Part shown: positions 23,979 through 33,009 of the stretch, piece after piece
Numbering within the stretch: position 1 is the stretch's first letter
Layout of the letters: every line of letters begins with the position of its first letter
Assembly (NCBI RefSeq): GCF_013364215.1
Contig: NZ_CP054923.1
Span: 3,100,001-3,164,000 of the forward strand
Direction of reading: 5' to 3'
From: Verrucosispora sp. NA02020
Lineage (GTDB): Bacteria > Actinomycetota > Actinomycetes > Mycobacteriales > Micromonosporaceae
DNA: 64,000 bases
Position numbers and translations under genes: made by a program
Notes under the pieces: generated by a model
Database searches by the model: none
What the model was told of the DNA's origin: nothing
What the model saw: the letters and a program-made list of their open reading frames with translations, nothing else

Positions 23979-25598
23979 TCAAAACTTCTCCTGCACGACG
24001 TCGGGGCGGACCCGCACGTGGAGCAGGGCCGGTCCGGCCAACGGCAGCACCTCGTCGAAGGCCGCCCGGGCACCCGCCTCGTCGGTGACCGTCCACGCCG
24101 GCACCCCGAGCGCGCGGGCCACGGCGGCGAGGTCCCGCTCGGGGAAGCGGGCCAACTGCGGGTCGACCCCGCGCGGGGCGAGTTTGCGGACCTCCGCGCC
24201 GTACGCGGCGTCGTCGAGGAGCACCAGCAGCACCGGTGCGCCGACCCGGGCCAGGGTGTCCAGCTCACCGAGACCGGTGAGCAGGCTGCCGTCGCCCTCG
24301 AAGGCGACCACCGGCCGCTCAGGACGGCCCACGGCGGCGCCCACCGCGAACGGCAGTCCGACGCCGATGCTGCCGAACTCCCACGGCGCGAGGAAGGACC
24401 GGTCGGTGGCGGCCGAGTCCAGCAGCAGGTTGGGCCAACCGCCGAAGTGACCGACGCCCACCACCGTGGTCCGCTCGCGCGGCAGGCGTTCGGCGCAGAT
24501 CCGGATGAACGCCCGGGGATCGATCCGGCCCGGCCGGGACTCGATGTCCAGGCCCGCGAACGGATCGGCGGCCGCCAGGTCGGCGGCCAGGTCCGTGCTG
24601 CGCCAACGCGGTCGGTGCACCGGTGTCAGCGCCGCCGACACCGCCTCCGCCGTCTCCCCCGCGTCGCCCAGCACCCCGGCCGACACCGGCCAGCGGGCGC
24701 CGATCGCGGCCGGGTCGACGTCCACCGCGACCAGCACCGCGTCCGGGAAGAGCGCACCGTGGTCGGCGGTCCACCGGTTGAGCCCGGCACCGAACGTGAC
24801 CACCAGGTCCGCCCCGGCCAGGGTCCGCCGGGTCAGCGGCCGGGACAGCCCGCCGGCCACCCCGAGGTCGTACGGGTGCCCCCGGAACAGACCGGCGGCC
24901 ATCAGCGTGGTGGCGAGCAGGGCTCCGCTGCGGTCGGCGAGGTCCCGGATCGCGGCCGCCGCCGGTTCGGCGCCCCGGCCGGCGAGCAGCACCGGGCGGT
25001 GCGCCGTGCGGAGCCGGTGGGCGAGCGCGTCGACGTCGGCGGGGTCCGGTGCGAGTGGTCGTGGCGCGCGGGGCACCATCGGCGCCGGGACCGGCGGGTG
25101 CTGCGGGACCTGCGCGTCGGCCAGGTCGATCGGCACGTTCAGCACCACCGGGCCGGTCAGCTCGCGGGCGGCCCGGAACGCCAGCCCGACGTCGCGCATC
25201 GCGGTGCCGGCGGTGTGCACCGGGACGAACGTGCCCGCCGTTGCCAGCGCGTACGGCTGCTGGTCGAAGTGCTGCACGTGCAGCGGGTCGCCGGGCGGAG
25301 TGTCGCCGGCGATCAGGACCAGCGGGGTGCGGGCCTGCCGCGCGATGGTCAGCGCCGCCCCGGCGACCGCCAGTCCCGGCCCCTGGGTGACGGTGGCGAC
25401 GCCGCAGCGGCCGGTGGTGCGGGCGTACCCGTCGGCCATCATCACCGCGGCGTTCTCGTTGCGGGCCGCGACGAACCGGACGCCGTGCCGCTCGACCAGG
25501 TCGGCGACCAGATACATGTTGGCGTCGCCGAGCAGACCGAAGACGGTGTCGACGCCGTGCGCCACGACGGCGTCGGCGATAGCCTCGAACACCCTCAC
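23979..25598 (-). CDS. Thiamine diphosphate-dependent enzyme (acetolactate synthase/benzoylformate decarboxylase-like)
   Basis: This 539-aa protein has the three-domain ThDP fold. The cofactor-activating Glu is in ARNENAAVMMADGYAR near residue 48, and the C-terminal ThDP/Mg motif starts EGDGSLLTGLGELDTLARVG and ends with LLDDAAYG, where Asp-Asp replaces the usual Asn-Asn. Family members perform decarboxylation or C-C lyase/ligase reactions on 2-oxo acids, and one branch cleaves 2-hydroxyacyl-CoA. Its start is a GTG overlapping the enoyl-CoA hydratase-family gene by 4 bp. Last gene of operon 2. With a CoA ligase and hydratases in the same operon, an acyl-CoA or 2-oxo-acid side-chain reaction is plausible but unproven. 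Confidence 0.82.
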   Translation of the reverse strand: MRVFEAIADAVVAHGVDTVFGLLGDANMYLVADLVERHGVRFVAARNENAAVMMADGYARTTGRCGVATVTQGPGLAVAGAALTIARQARTPLVLIAGDTPPGDPLHVQHFDQQPYALATAGTFVPVHTAGTAMRDVGLAFRAARELTGPVVLNVPIDLADAQVPQHPPVPAPMVPRAPRPLAPDPADVDALAHRLRTAHRPVLLAGRGAEPAAAAIRDLADRSGALLATTLMAAGLFRGHPYDLGVAGGLSRPLTRRTLAGADLVVTFGAGLNRWTADHGALFPDAVLVAVDVDPAAIGARWPVSAGVLGDAGETAEAVSAALTPVHRPRWRSTDLAADLAAADPFAGLDIESRPGRIDPRAFIRICAERLPRERTTVVGVGHFGGWPNLLLDSAATDRSFLAPWEFGSIGVGLPFAVGAAVGRPERPVVAFEGDGSLLTGLGELDTLARVGAPVLLVLLDDAAYGAEVRKLAPRGVDPQLARFPERDLAAVARALGVPAWTVTDEAGARAAFDEVLPLAGPALLHVRVRPDVVQEKF

Positions 25599-26344
25599 CG
25601 CGCGTCCCCGTCGAGGTAGCCGCCGGGCGGGCGCAACGCCACGCTCAGCGCGCCGAGGAAGGAGTCGTTGGCCGCCGCGTCGAAGCGGGGACCGGCCAGC
25701 CGGGCGGCACGTTTGGTCATCGTGCGGCCGACCACCGAGGTGGCCAGCAGCCGGTCGGTGATCGCGTCCACGGCGGCGGGCAGGTCGTCGGCGGCGACCA
25801 CCCGGGTGACCAGGCGCAGGTCGAGCAGTTCAGCGGGTTCGACCCGCTCGCCGAGCAGCAGCCACCGCTTGGCCAGGTCGGCGCCGACGAGGTCGGCGAG
25901 GATCGCCATGCCGCTCCAGGTCAGCGGGATGCCGTAGGTCACCTCGGGGAAGGTGAAGAACGCGCTGTCCGCAGCCACCCGCAGGTCGCTGGCGAGCCCG
26001 ATGACGGCGCCCGAGCCGATGGCCGGCCCGTTGAAGGCGGCGACCGTGGTCTGGTCCAGCCGGTACCAGCGTTCGACCAGGTCGGCGGTGCGCCGCTGGA
26101 CGTGCATGGTGGTCTCGGGATCGAGGTCGGCCAGCTCACGCAGGTCGGTCCCGGCGCAGAACGCCGTGCCCTCGCCGGTGAGCACCACCACCTCGACGGT
26201 GCGGTCGCGTCCGAGTTCGTGCAGCACGTCCTCGAAGCGGCCGAGCATGTCGAGGTCGAAGCTGTTGCGCCGCCTCGGTCGGTGCAGGGTCACCCGGGCC
26301 AACCGGCCGGAGCGGTGCAGCAGGACGGACTGATCAGTGGTCAT
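25595..26344 (-). CDS. Enoyl-CoA hydratase/isomerase family protein
   Basis: This crotonase-fold protein of 249 aa has RVTLHRPRRRNSFDLDML at the N-terminus, VVLTGEGTAFCAGTDLRELADL forming the first oxyanion-hole strand, and GPAIGSGAVIGLASDLRVAADSAFF for the second. The following FPEVTYGIPLTWSGM segment departs from the usual IPGAGG-like pattern of true enoyl-CoA hydratases, so isomerase, hydrolase or C-C lyase activity is possible. It has 4-bp overlaps with the genes on both sides. It probably acts on the CoA thioester made by the ligase at 27699. Confidence 0.85.
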   Translation of the reverse strand: MTTDQSVLLHRSGRLARVTLHRPRRRNSFDLDMLGRFEDVLHELGRDRTVEVVVLTGEGTAFCAGTDLRELADLDPETTMHVQRRTADLVERWYRLDQTTVAAFNGPAIGSGAVIGLASDLRVAADSAFFTFPEVTYGIPLTWSGMAILADLVGADLAKRWLLLGERVEPAELLDLRLVTRVVAADDLPAAVDAITDRLLATSVVGRTMTKRAARLAGPRFDAAANDSFLGALSVALRPPGGYLDGDAR

Positions 26345-27699
26345 GGTGACTCCGAGGTTAGGAGGGCGCGGTCGACGAGCGCGGCGGCGTGGCCGACGTA
26401 CGACAGCGGGTCGAGCAGCCCGGCCAGTTCCGGGCCGGGCAGGGCGGCGGCCACCTGCGGGTCGGCGCGCAGCACCTCGACGAACGGCCGGTTCTGCTCC
26501 AGGCTGTCGCGGACGATCCGCATCACCAGGTGGTGGGCCTGCTCCCGGCCGAGCGGTTCGGCGAGGCGGAGCATGATCGCCTCGGAGAGCACCAGCCCAC
26601 CGGTGAGATCGAGGTTGGTGCGCATCCGGTCCGGATCGACGCCGAGGTCACCGAAGACCTCGACCAGCCGTTCCAGGGCACCGCCGATGAGGATGAAGCA
26701 CTCCGGCAGCAGTTTCCACAGCGTCATGCCGACGCCCATGTCGCGGTCGTCCTGCGCCACCATGGTCTGCATCGCCAGCGGCACCTGGGCGCGCAGCGTG
26801 CCGGCCGCGGCGATCACCGCCTCGCAGCGGATCGGGTTGCGTTTGTGCGGCATGGTGCTGCTGCCGACCTGGGTGGCGCGCTGCGGTTCGTGGGCCTCGC
26901 CGACCTCGGTGCGGCCGAGGAAATAGATCTCGCGGGCCAGTTTCTCGGCGCTGGAGGCGACCAGTCCGAGGACCATCAGGCACTCGGCGAAGCGGTCCGA
27001 GGTGGCGTGCCACGGGGTGTCGGCGACGCCGAGGCCGAGTTCGTCGGCCACGGCCCGTTCCAGGGCGAACGCCTGCGGACCGTAGCCGGCCATCGTGCCG
27101 GCGGCGCCACCCATGCTGGTCACCAGCAGGCGTTCGCGCATCTGGACCAGGCGGGTACGGTGCCGTTGCAGTTCGCTCTGCCACACCGCGCAGCGCAGGC
27201 CGAACGTGGTCGGCAGCGCCTGCTGGCCGTGGGTGCGGGCGGCCATCGGGGTGGCCCGGTGTCGCAGGGCCAGCCGGCGCAGGATGCGGACCAGTTCGTC
27301 GACCTGGCGGGAGACGATGTCCAGGCCGGCCCGGGCGCGCAGCACGAACCCGGTGTCCATCACGTCCTGGGTGGTGGCGCCGAGGTGGACGTAGCGTCCG
27401 GCGTCGCCCTGGCAGGCGGCGGTCAGCGCCCGGACCAGCGGCACGAGCGGGTGCACGGTGTCGGCGGCGTCGGCGGCGAGCACCGCGGTGTCCAGCCGGT
27501 CGAGCCGGGCCGCGGCGGTGATCGCCTGGGCGGCGGCCGACGGGATGACGCCGAGGCCGGCCTGCGCACGGGCCAGGGCCGCTTCGACGTCGAGCCAGGA
27601 CTGCATGAGCTGGCGGTCGTTGAAGACGCCACGCATCTCGGCGTTGCCGAAGAAGCTGGTGACGGTCAACGAGTCCAGGAAACACGAGCCGAGCTGCAT
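26341..27699 (-). CDS. Fumarase/adenylosuccinate lyase superfamily enzyme (PcaB-like)
   Basis: This 452-aa all-helical lyase has the superfamily signature GSSTMPHKRNPIRCE (mobile Ser loop) and the His-containing segment ARTHGQQALPTTFG. It reads like the 3-carboxymuconate cycloisomerase/adenylosuccinate lyase branch. Enzymes of this group eliminate amines or nitro groups from succinyl compounds or lactonise carboxymuconate. No protocatechuate genes are nearby, so the classical PcaB role is unlikely; a C-N or C-O lyase acting on a side chain of the upstream substrate fits the context better. It is 4-bp and 1-bp overlapped with its neighbours. The start at 27699 could be a few codons downstream. 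Confidence 0.82.
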   Translation of the reverse strand: MQLGSCFLDSLTVTSFFGNAEMRGVFNDRQLMQSWLDVEAALARAQAGLGVIPSAAAQAITAAARLDRLDTAVLAADAADTVHPLVPLVRALTAACQGDAGRYVHLGATTQDVMDTGFVLRARAGLDIVSRQVDELVRILRRLALRHRATPMAARTHGQQALPTTFGLRCAVWQSELQRHRTRLVQMRERLLVTSMGGAAGTMAGYGPQAFALERAVADELGLGVADTPWHATSDRFAECLMVLGLVASSAEKLAREIYFLGRTEVGEAHEPQRATQVGSSTMPHKRNPIRCEAVIAAAGTLRAQVPLAMQTMVAQDDRDMGVGMTLWKLLPECFILIGGALERLVEVFGDLGVDPDRMRTNLDLTGGLVLSEAIMLRLAEPLGREQAHHLVMRIVRDSLEQNRPFVEVLRADPQVAAALPGPELAGLLDPLSYVGHAAALVDRALLTSESP

Positions 27700-29249
27700 C
27701 AGCGTTGCTCCTCACCGGTGAGCAGGCCGAGCGCGGCGCGCCGGTCGACCTTGCCGGACGGCAGTAACGGCAGGTCCGGCACGGTACGGATCAGCGTCGG
27801 CACCTTGTGTCGGGCCAGTCGGGCGGCGGCCGCCCCGGCGAGCCGGTCGGGGTCGGGCGTGGTGCCCGGGGCGGCGACGACGAGGGCGGCGACCTCTTCG
27901 CCCCAGCGCGGTGACGGCAGGCCGAGTACGCACACCTGCGCCACGGCCGCGTCGTCGAGCAGGGCCGCCTCCACCTCGGCCGGGCTGATGTTCTCGCCGC
28001 CTCGGATGATCAGTTCCTTGACCCGGCCGGTGAGGGTGAGGATCCGGTCGGTGTCGAGCGCGCCCAGGTCGCCGGTGCGCAGCCAGCCGTCGGTGGTGAT
28101 CGCGGCCTGGGTGGCGGTCGGGTCGTCGACGTACCCGGCGGTCACCGACTCGCCACGGACCAGCAGCTCACCGGCGTGGCCGGGGGGCAGTTCGGTGCGG
28201 GTGCCGGGAGTGACGACGACGGCGTCCAGGTCCGCGACGATCCGTCCGACGGTGTCGCCGGGGCTGCCGCAGCTCGCGTCGCCGGGGTCGACGCTGATCG
28301 TCGGGCCGGCCTCGGTCTGCCCGTAGATCACGGCGATGCGGTCCAGGCCGAGTACCCGGCGGGTGCGGGCGAGCAGCGCCGGTGCGCAGGGCGCGCCGCC
28401 GAGGAAGCCGACCCGCAGCGACGACAGGTCGAAGCGGTCCGGTGCGGCCTCCACGGTGTCGGCGAGCATCGTGGCCATCGTCGGGACGGCCTGGAGCACG
28501 GTGCACCGGTGCCGGGCGATCTGGGTGAGCACCGGTTCGGTGCGGAATCGGCTCACCGACACCCACAGCGCCCCGGTGACCAGGGCTAGCACGGCGCCGC
28601 TGCTGAGCCCGGCCGCGTGGGCCAGGGGCAGCGGTGAGGCGATCCGGTCGGTGGCGCCGAGTCCGGCGGCGTCGGCGGTCCACCGCGCGTTGGCGATCAG
28701 GTTGCGGGCGCTGAGCGCGACCATCTTCGGCGGGCCGGTCGAGCCGGAGGTGAACTGGATGTTCAGGGTGGCGTCCGGGTGTCCGGCGGGAGCGGGCACT
28801 GTGCCGTCGCCGATCCCGGCCAGGTTGTCGCCGAGGACGTGCCAGCCGTACGGGCGGGCGGACCCGGGCAGTGCGGCGAGCGCCTGCGCGGCGGTGGCGG
28901 CGCCGTCGCGGTCGCGGAGGCGACGGGCGACGAAGAGTCGGCGGGGACGGCTGCGGGCCAGCGCCGTGGTCAGCTCCGGGGTGCTCAGCCCCGGATGCAG
29001 GGTCACCAGGGCGGCGCCCCGCCACGCCGCGGCGGCCAGCAGAACCAGCCAGTCGAGGCTGTTCTCGGCCCACACGGCGATCCGGTCGCCCCGGCCGACG
29101 TCGAGCGCGGCCAGGGTGGCCGCCCGCCGGCCGGCGAGGTCGGCGAACTCCCCCGCCGACACCGTCCGGTCCAGGTCGAAGGCGTACAGGGGGCGGTCCG
29201 GATGCTGGGCGGCGTGCTCCAGGACGGTGGCGTCGAGGGCGTGGATCAC
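27699..29249 (-). CDS. AMP-dependent acyl-CoA ligase
   Basis: This adenylate-forming enzyme of 516 aa has the P-loop QFTSGSTGPPKMVALS, the YGQTEAGPTISVD motif, GWLRTGDLGALDTD, the hinge GRVKELIIRGGENISPAEVE and the C-terminal catalytic Lys in LLPSGKVDRRAAL. It activates a carboxylic acid as acyl-AMP and transfers it to CoA. A GTG at 29249 is the start: AAGGAG from the end of hyuA lies at the right distance and the stop of hyuA is only 4 bp away. The reading frame continues far upstream but is antisense-like shadow of hyuA. The substrate is unknown; an aromatic or short-chain acid is likely from the neighbours. Confidence 0.88.
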   Translation of the reverse strand: MIHALDATVLEHAAQHPDRPLYAFDLDRTVSAGEFADLAGRRAATLAALDVGRGDRIAVWAENSLDWLVLLAAAAWRGAALVTLHPGLSTPELTTALARSRPRRLFVARRLRDRDGAATAAQALAALPGSARPYGWHVLGDNLAGIGDGTVPAPAGHPDATLNIQFTSGSTGPPKMVALSARNLIANARWTADAAGLGATDRIASPLPLAHAAGLSSGAVLALVTGALWVSVSRFRTEPVLTQIARHRCTVLQAVPTMATMLADTVEAAPDRFDLSSLRVGFLGGAPCAPALLARTRRVLGLDRIAVIYGQTEAGPTISVDPGDASCGSPGDTVGRIVADLDAVVVTPGTRTELPPGHAGELLVRGESVTAGYVDDPTATQAAITTDGWLRTGDLGALDTDRILTLTGRVKELIIRGGENISPAEVEAALLDDAAVAQVCVLGLPSPRWGEEVAALVVAAPGTTPDPDRLAGAAAARLARHKVPTLIRTVPDLPLLPSGKVDRRAALGLLTGEEQR

Positions 29250-29253
29250 CGGA

Positions 29254-31263
29254 TCACTCCTTGACGAGCAGCAGGTTTCCGTGGTCGTCGACGGTCGCGG
29301 TCCACCCGGCGCCGACCACGGTCGTGCTGCCGTTCTCCCGGATGACGGCCGGACCGGACACCGTGCGGCCGGGGGCCAGGTCGGTGCGGCGGTGGACGGT
29401 GGCGTCGACCCAGCCGTGTGCGCCGTAGACGCGGGTCGGCTCGGGCTGGGGGGTGGTGCCGGACGGGGGCGCGAACCGTACGTCGGGGCGAGGGCCGTAG
29501 GCGGTGAGTCGGCAGTTGACGATCTCGACCGGGTGGCCGGAGCGGGCGTAGGCGTACCGGTCGGCGTAGGCGGCGTGGAAGGCCGCGACCAGGTCCTCGA
29601 CGGTGGCCGGGACGTCCTCGACGGGGACGGCGAGGTCGAAGGACTGGCCCCGGAACCGCATCCCCACCGACAGACCGAAGGTGACCTGGTCGGGTTCGAC
29701 GCCGTCCTCGGCCTTGAGCTGGGCCCGTGCGGTGTCGCGCAGTTCGGCCACCACGGCACGTACGGCGTGCAGTCCGCTCTCGTCGGCCGCCACCAGCACG
29801 GTGCGGACGTAGTCGTGCCGGGCCTGGGCGGTGACGAAGCCGAGGGCGGAGAAGTTGCCCGGCACCGGTGGCACGAGGACCCGGCGGATGCCCAGGTCGT
29901 CGGCGAGCACGGTGGCGTGCATGGGGCCGGCGCCGCCGAAGGGCATCAGCACGAAGTCCCGGGGGTCGTGGCCGCAGGCGACCGAGATCTCCTTGATCGC
30001 GCTGGTCATCTTGGCGGTGGCGATGGTGAGGATGCCGTGTGCCAGTTCCAGGTCGTCGAGGCCGAACTCGGTGGCCAGGCGGTGCATGGCCGTGCGGGCG
30101 GCGGCGACGTCGAGGCGTACCTCGCCGCCGAGGCTCTCCTCGGCGGCGAGGTGGCCGACGAGCAGGTGGGCGTCGGTGGTCGTCGGCTCGGTGCCGCCCC
30201 GGCCGTAGGCGGCGGGGCCGGGGGTGGAGCCGGCGCTGCGGGGGCCGATGCGGAGTTCGCCGCCGAGGTCGCGCCAGGCGATCGAGCCGCCACCGGCACC
30301 GATGGTGTTGATCTCGACCTGGAAGGTGCGGTTCGGGTAGCCGGCGATCGTCCCGTCGTTGGTCATCAACGGGGTGCCGTTCTTGATCAGGCAGACGTCG
30401 GTGCTGGTGCCGCCGATGTCGCAGGTGATCACGTTCGGGTAGCCGGCCAGGCCGGCGACGTGGACGCTGGCGGCGACGCCGCCGGCCGGGCCGGACAGGG
30501 CCAGGTTGATCGGCAGCCGGCCGGCCTCCTCGGTGGACACCACACCGCCGCTGCTGGTCATGATCGACAGTGGGTGGGCGTAGCCGCCCTCGGCGAGGGT
30601 GTCGCCGAGTCCGCGCAGGTAGTCGGAGACGGTGGAGCGGACGCTGGCGTTGAGCACGGTGGTGGCGAAGCGCTCGTACTCGCCCTGTTCCGGCACCACG
30701 TCGGAGGAGATGGTGCAGACCAGGTCGGGATAGCGTTCGGCGAGACGGGCGGCGGCGGCCCGCTCGTGCGCCGGGTTGCGGTAGGAGTGCAGCAGGCAGA
30801 CGGCCACGGCCTTCGGCCCGGCGGCGGCCACCCGGTCCAGCACGCTGTCGAGGGCGGCGGTGTCCAGCGGCCGCACGACGCTGCCGTCGGCGCCGATGCG
30901 CTCGGGCAGGACGTGCCGCAGTCGACGGGGGGTCAGCGGGGGGCGTCCCGCCTCCTTGACGCTGTAGAGCTGCGGTCGGTGCCCGAGCCCCATCTCCAGG
31001 ACGTCGCGGAAGCCCTCGGTGGCGACCACGCTGACCGGCTCGCCGGAGCCTTCCAGCAGTGCGTTGGTGACCCGGGTGGTGCCGTGGACGAAGCGGTCGA
31101 CCTCGTCGAGGCGTACGCCGAGCTTGGCCAGGCCCTCGAAGATGGCCGCGGCCGGGTCGTCGGGCGTGGACAGGGTCTTGGCCTCGGCGAGCCGGGCGGT
31201 GGCCGGCTCGTACACGATGACGTCGGTGAAGGTGCCACCGATGTCGACGCCGATGCACAGCAT
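29254..31263 (-). CDS. hyuA: HyuA: hydantoinase A / oxoprolinase-type ATPase subunit
   Basis: This 669-aa protein has the hydantoinase A N-terminal ATPase fold (IGVDIGGTFTDVIVYE, then RFVHGTTRVTNALLEG) and the second phosphate motif CDIGGTSTDVCLI, with INTIGAGGGSIAW and PFGGAGPMHA further on. With HyuB it would couple ATP hydrolysis to opening of a cyclic amide, imide or carbamate, or to carboxylation of a ketone. It sits upstream of the CoA ligase and downstream of the importer, whereas hyuB heads the other operon. GAAAGG precedes the ATG. A nearly full-length second frame on the same strand is a GC-bias shadow. Confidence 0.9.
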   Translation of the reverse strand: MLCIGVDIGGTFTDVIVYEPATARLAEAKTLSTPDDPAAAIFEGLAKLGVRLDEVDRFVHGTTRVTNALLEGSGEPVSVVATEGFRDVLEMGLGHRPQLYSVKEAGRPPLTPRRLRHVLPERIGADGSVVRPLDTAALDSVLDRVAAAGPKAVAVCLLHSYRNPAHERAAAARLAERYPDLVCTISSDVVPEQGEYERFATTVLNASVRSTVSDYLRGLGDTLAEGGYAHPLSIMTSSGGVVSTEEAGRLPINLALSGPAGGVAASVHVAGLAGYPNVITCDIGGTSTDVCLIKNGTPLMTNDGTIAGYPNRTFQVEINTIGAGGGSIAWRDLGGELRIGPRSAGSTPGPAAYGRGGTEPTTTDAHLLVGHLAAEESLGGEVRLDVAAARTAMHRLATEFGLDDLELAHGILTIATAKMTSAIKEISVACGHDPRDFVLMPFGGAGPMHATVLADDLGIRRVLVPPVPGNFSALGFVTAQARHDYVRTVLVAADESGLHAVRAVVAELRDTARAQLKAEDGVEPDQVTFGLSVGMRFRGQSFDLAVPVEDVPATVEDLVAAFHAAYADRYAYARSGHPVEIVNCRLTAYGPRPDVRFAPPSGTTPQPEPTRVYGAHGWVDATVHRRTDLAPGRTVSGPAVIRENGSTTVVGAGWTATVDDHGNLLLVKE

Positions 31264-31336
31264 GGCGAGCCTTTCGATAGTGGTGGGCGCGCGGGGGTCG
31301 GCGGCCGGCAGCGGCGCGCCGTCGGAGGCGGGCGGG

Positions 31337-32167
31337 TCAGAAGGTGACGCCGTAGCGGCGCAGGGTCTTGCTGGTGACGGTCCGCAGGATCCAGTCGAAG
31401 AGGTAGCCGAGCAGGCCCAGGGTGATGATGCCGACGAAGACCCATTCGGTCTTGGCGTAGTTGCGGGCGGTCCAGATGAGCGATCCGAGGCCGCTCTGTG
31501 CCGCGACGATCTCGGCGGAGACGATCGTCAGGAAGGAGTTGCCCATGGCCAGCCGGGCGCCGGTCACGACGTGCGGCACGGTCGACGGCAGCACCACCGA
31601 GGCCAGGGTGCGTGCCGCGTTGGCGCCGAGCGCGCGGGCGGCGCGCAGGCGTAGTTCGTCGACGGACAGGACGCCGGCCAGCGTGTTGAGCGCGACGATG
31701 AAGACGGTGGTGTAGAAGATCAGCGCGATCTTCGACGCCTCTCCCGGCCCGAGCCAGATGATCGCCAGGGTGACGAAGGCGATCGGCGGGACGAACCGGA
31801 AGAACTGGATGTACGGGTCCAGCATCAGCCGCAGCCACGGTACGCAGCCCATCAGGAGCCCGACCGGTACGCCGATGACGACACCGAGCGCCCAGCCGGT
31901 GAGGATCCGGGTCGACGAGGCGCTGATCGAGCTGGCCAGCGTGCCGTCCTGGATGAGTTCGACCGCACCGCGCCAGGTGAGCAGCGGCGAGGGCAGGAAG
32001 AAGGCGGTGTAGTTGCGGCTGACCAGGTCCCAGATGACGACGCCGAGCAGCACCGACAGGGCCGACAGGCCGATCCGGGTCAGCCTGGGTCGGCTGGTGC
32101 GGCGGCGGGCCGGGCCGGTCGTGTCCCGGCTGGTCTTCTCCGGCACCGCGCGGAGGTCCACGCTCAT
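31337..32167 (-). CDS. ABC transporter permease (SsuC/TauC type)
   Basis: This 276-aa inner-membrane permease has about six hydrophobic segments and the EAA-like loop around RAARALGANAARTLASVVLPSTVPHVVTGARLAMG, typical of the nitrate/sulfonate/taurine/pyrimidine importer branch. The start at 32167 overlaps the ATPase stop by 4 bp. It forms an importer with the ATPase at 32164 and the lipoprotein at 33006. Such systems often bring in sulfonates, aromatics or heterocycles; here the most economical guess is the compound that the HyuA/HyuB enzyme acts on. Confidence 0.88.
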   Translation of the reverse strand: MSVDLRAVPEKTSRDTTGPARRRTSRPRLTRIGLSALSVLLGVVIWDLVSRNYTAFFLPSPLLTWRGAVELIQDGTLASSISASSTRILTGWALGVVIGVPVGLLMGCVPWLRLMLDPYIQFFRFVPPIAFVTLAIIWLGPGEASKIALIFYTTVFIVALNTLAGVLSVDELRLRAARALGANAARTLASVVLPSTVPHVVTGARLAMGNSFLTIVSAEIVAAQSGLGSLIWTARNYAKTEWVFVGIITLGLLGYLFDWILRTVTSKTLRRYGVTF

Positions 32168-33009
32168 CGTCGTGCCTTCCTGTCGGCGCCGTCGGTTGTC
32201 GGGCGCTGTCGACCGTCGTGTCCGTCGTCGAGGCCCTGGGCCTGCAGGGTGCGGGCCACCTCGGCGCCGATGTCCTCGCGGAGTTCGCGGAAGAGTGCGG
32301 CGCTGGCCGGGTCGGTCAGGTCGCGGGGCCGGGGCAGGTCGCACGGGTAGACGGTCTTGATGGCCGCCGAGGGTCCGGCGGTCATGGTGACGATCCGGTC
32401 GCCGAGCAGGATCGCCTCGCCGATGTCGTGCGTGACGAACACGATGGTGGCGCCGGTCTCACGCCAGATCCGGTCGAGTTCGACCTGCATGACCAGGCGG
32501 GTCTGGGCGTCCAGGGCGCCGAAGGGCTCGTCCATCAGCACGACCGACGGTTCGTTGGCCAGCACCCGGGCCAGTTGTGCGCGTTGGCGCATGCCGCCGG
32601 AGAGTTGGCCGGGGAACCGGTCGGCGCTGTGGCTGAGCCCGACCATCGCCAGGTAGCGGTCGACGTCGGCGGCCCGCTGGGCCTTGCCGACGCCGCGCAT
32701 GCGCGGGCCGAACTCGACGTTCTGTCGGACCGTCAGCCACGGGAAGAGCGCTTCGGCGCTCTGGAAGACCACGCCCCGGGAGACGTCGGGGCCGGTGACC
32801 CGCGCGCCCGCGCAGGTCACCTCCCCACCGACGGGTGTGACGAAGCCGGCGATCGCGTTGAGCAGTGTCGACTTGCCGCAGCCGCTGGGGCCGAGCAGGC
32901 AGACGAACTCCCCTGCGGCGATGTCCAGGTTCGCCTGGCGGACCGCAACGAAGTCGCCGAACCGGATGTCGACGTCGCTCACGGACACCGGGGAGCCCGT
33001 ACGGTTCAC
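32164..33009 (-). CDS. ABC transporter ATP-binding protein (SsuB/TauB type)
   Basis: This 281-aa nucleotide-binding subunit has Walker A LLGPSGCGKSTLL, signature LSGGMRQRAQLARVL, Walker B VVLMDEPFGALDAQTR and the switch His in VFVTHDIGEAI. These features place it in the nitrate/sulfonate/taurine importer group. It energises uptake by the permease at 31337. It has 4-bp overlaps with both the permease and the binding-protein genes. Confidence 0.92.
   Translation of the reverse strand: MNRTGSPVSVSDVDIRFGDFVAVRQANLDIAAGEFVCLLGPSGCGKSTLLNAIAGFVTPVGGEVTCAGARVTGPDVSRGVVFQSAEALFPWLTVRQNVEFGPRMRGVGKAQRAADVDRYLAMVGLSHSADRFPGQLSGGMRQRAQLARVLANEPSVVLMDEPFGALDAQTRLVMQVELDRIWRETGATIVFVTHDIGEAILLGDRIVTMTAGPSAAIKTVYPCDLPRPRDLTDPASAALFRELREDIGAEVARTLQAQGLDDGHDGRQRPTTDGADRKARR

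Noticed and set aside
25595..26344. Feruloyl-CoA hydratase/lyase assignment
   Set aside because: The fold fits, but the characteristic active-site pattern around the second oxyanion region differs, so only the superfamily is given.
26341..27699. Protocatechuate pathway 3-carboxymuconate cycloisomerase (PcaB)
   Set aside because: No pcaGH, pcaC or pcaD genes are nearby and the ring-cleavage chemistry in the island is meta, not ortho; the superfamily assignment is kept but not the specific role.
29246..31258. A 670-codon open frame on the same strand as hyuA
   Set aside because: It is Arg/Pro/His-rich, lacks any family motif and coincides with hyuA in another frame, which has clear HyuA motifs; it is a high-GC shadow.
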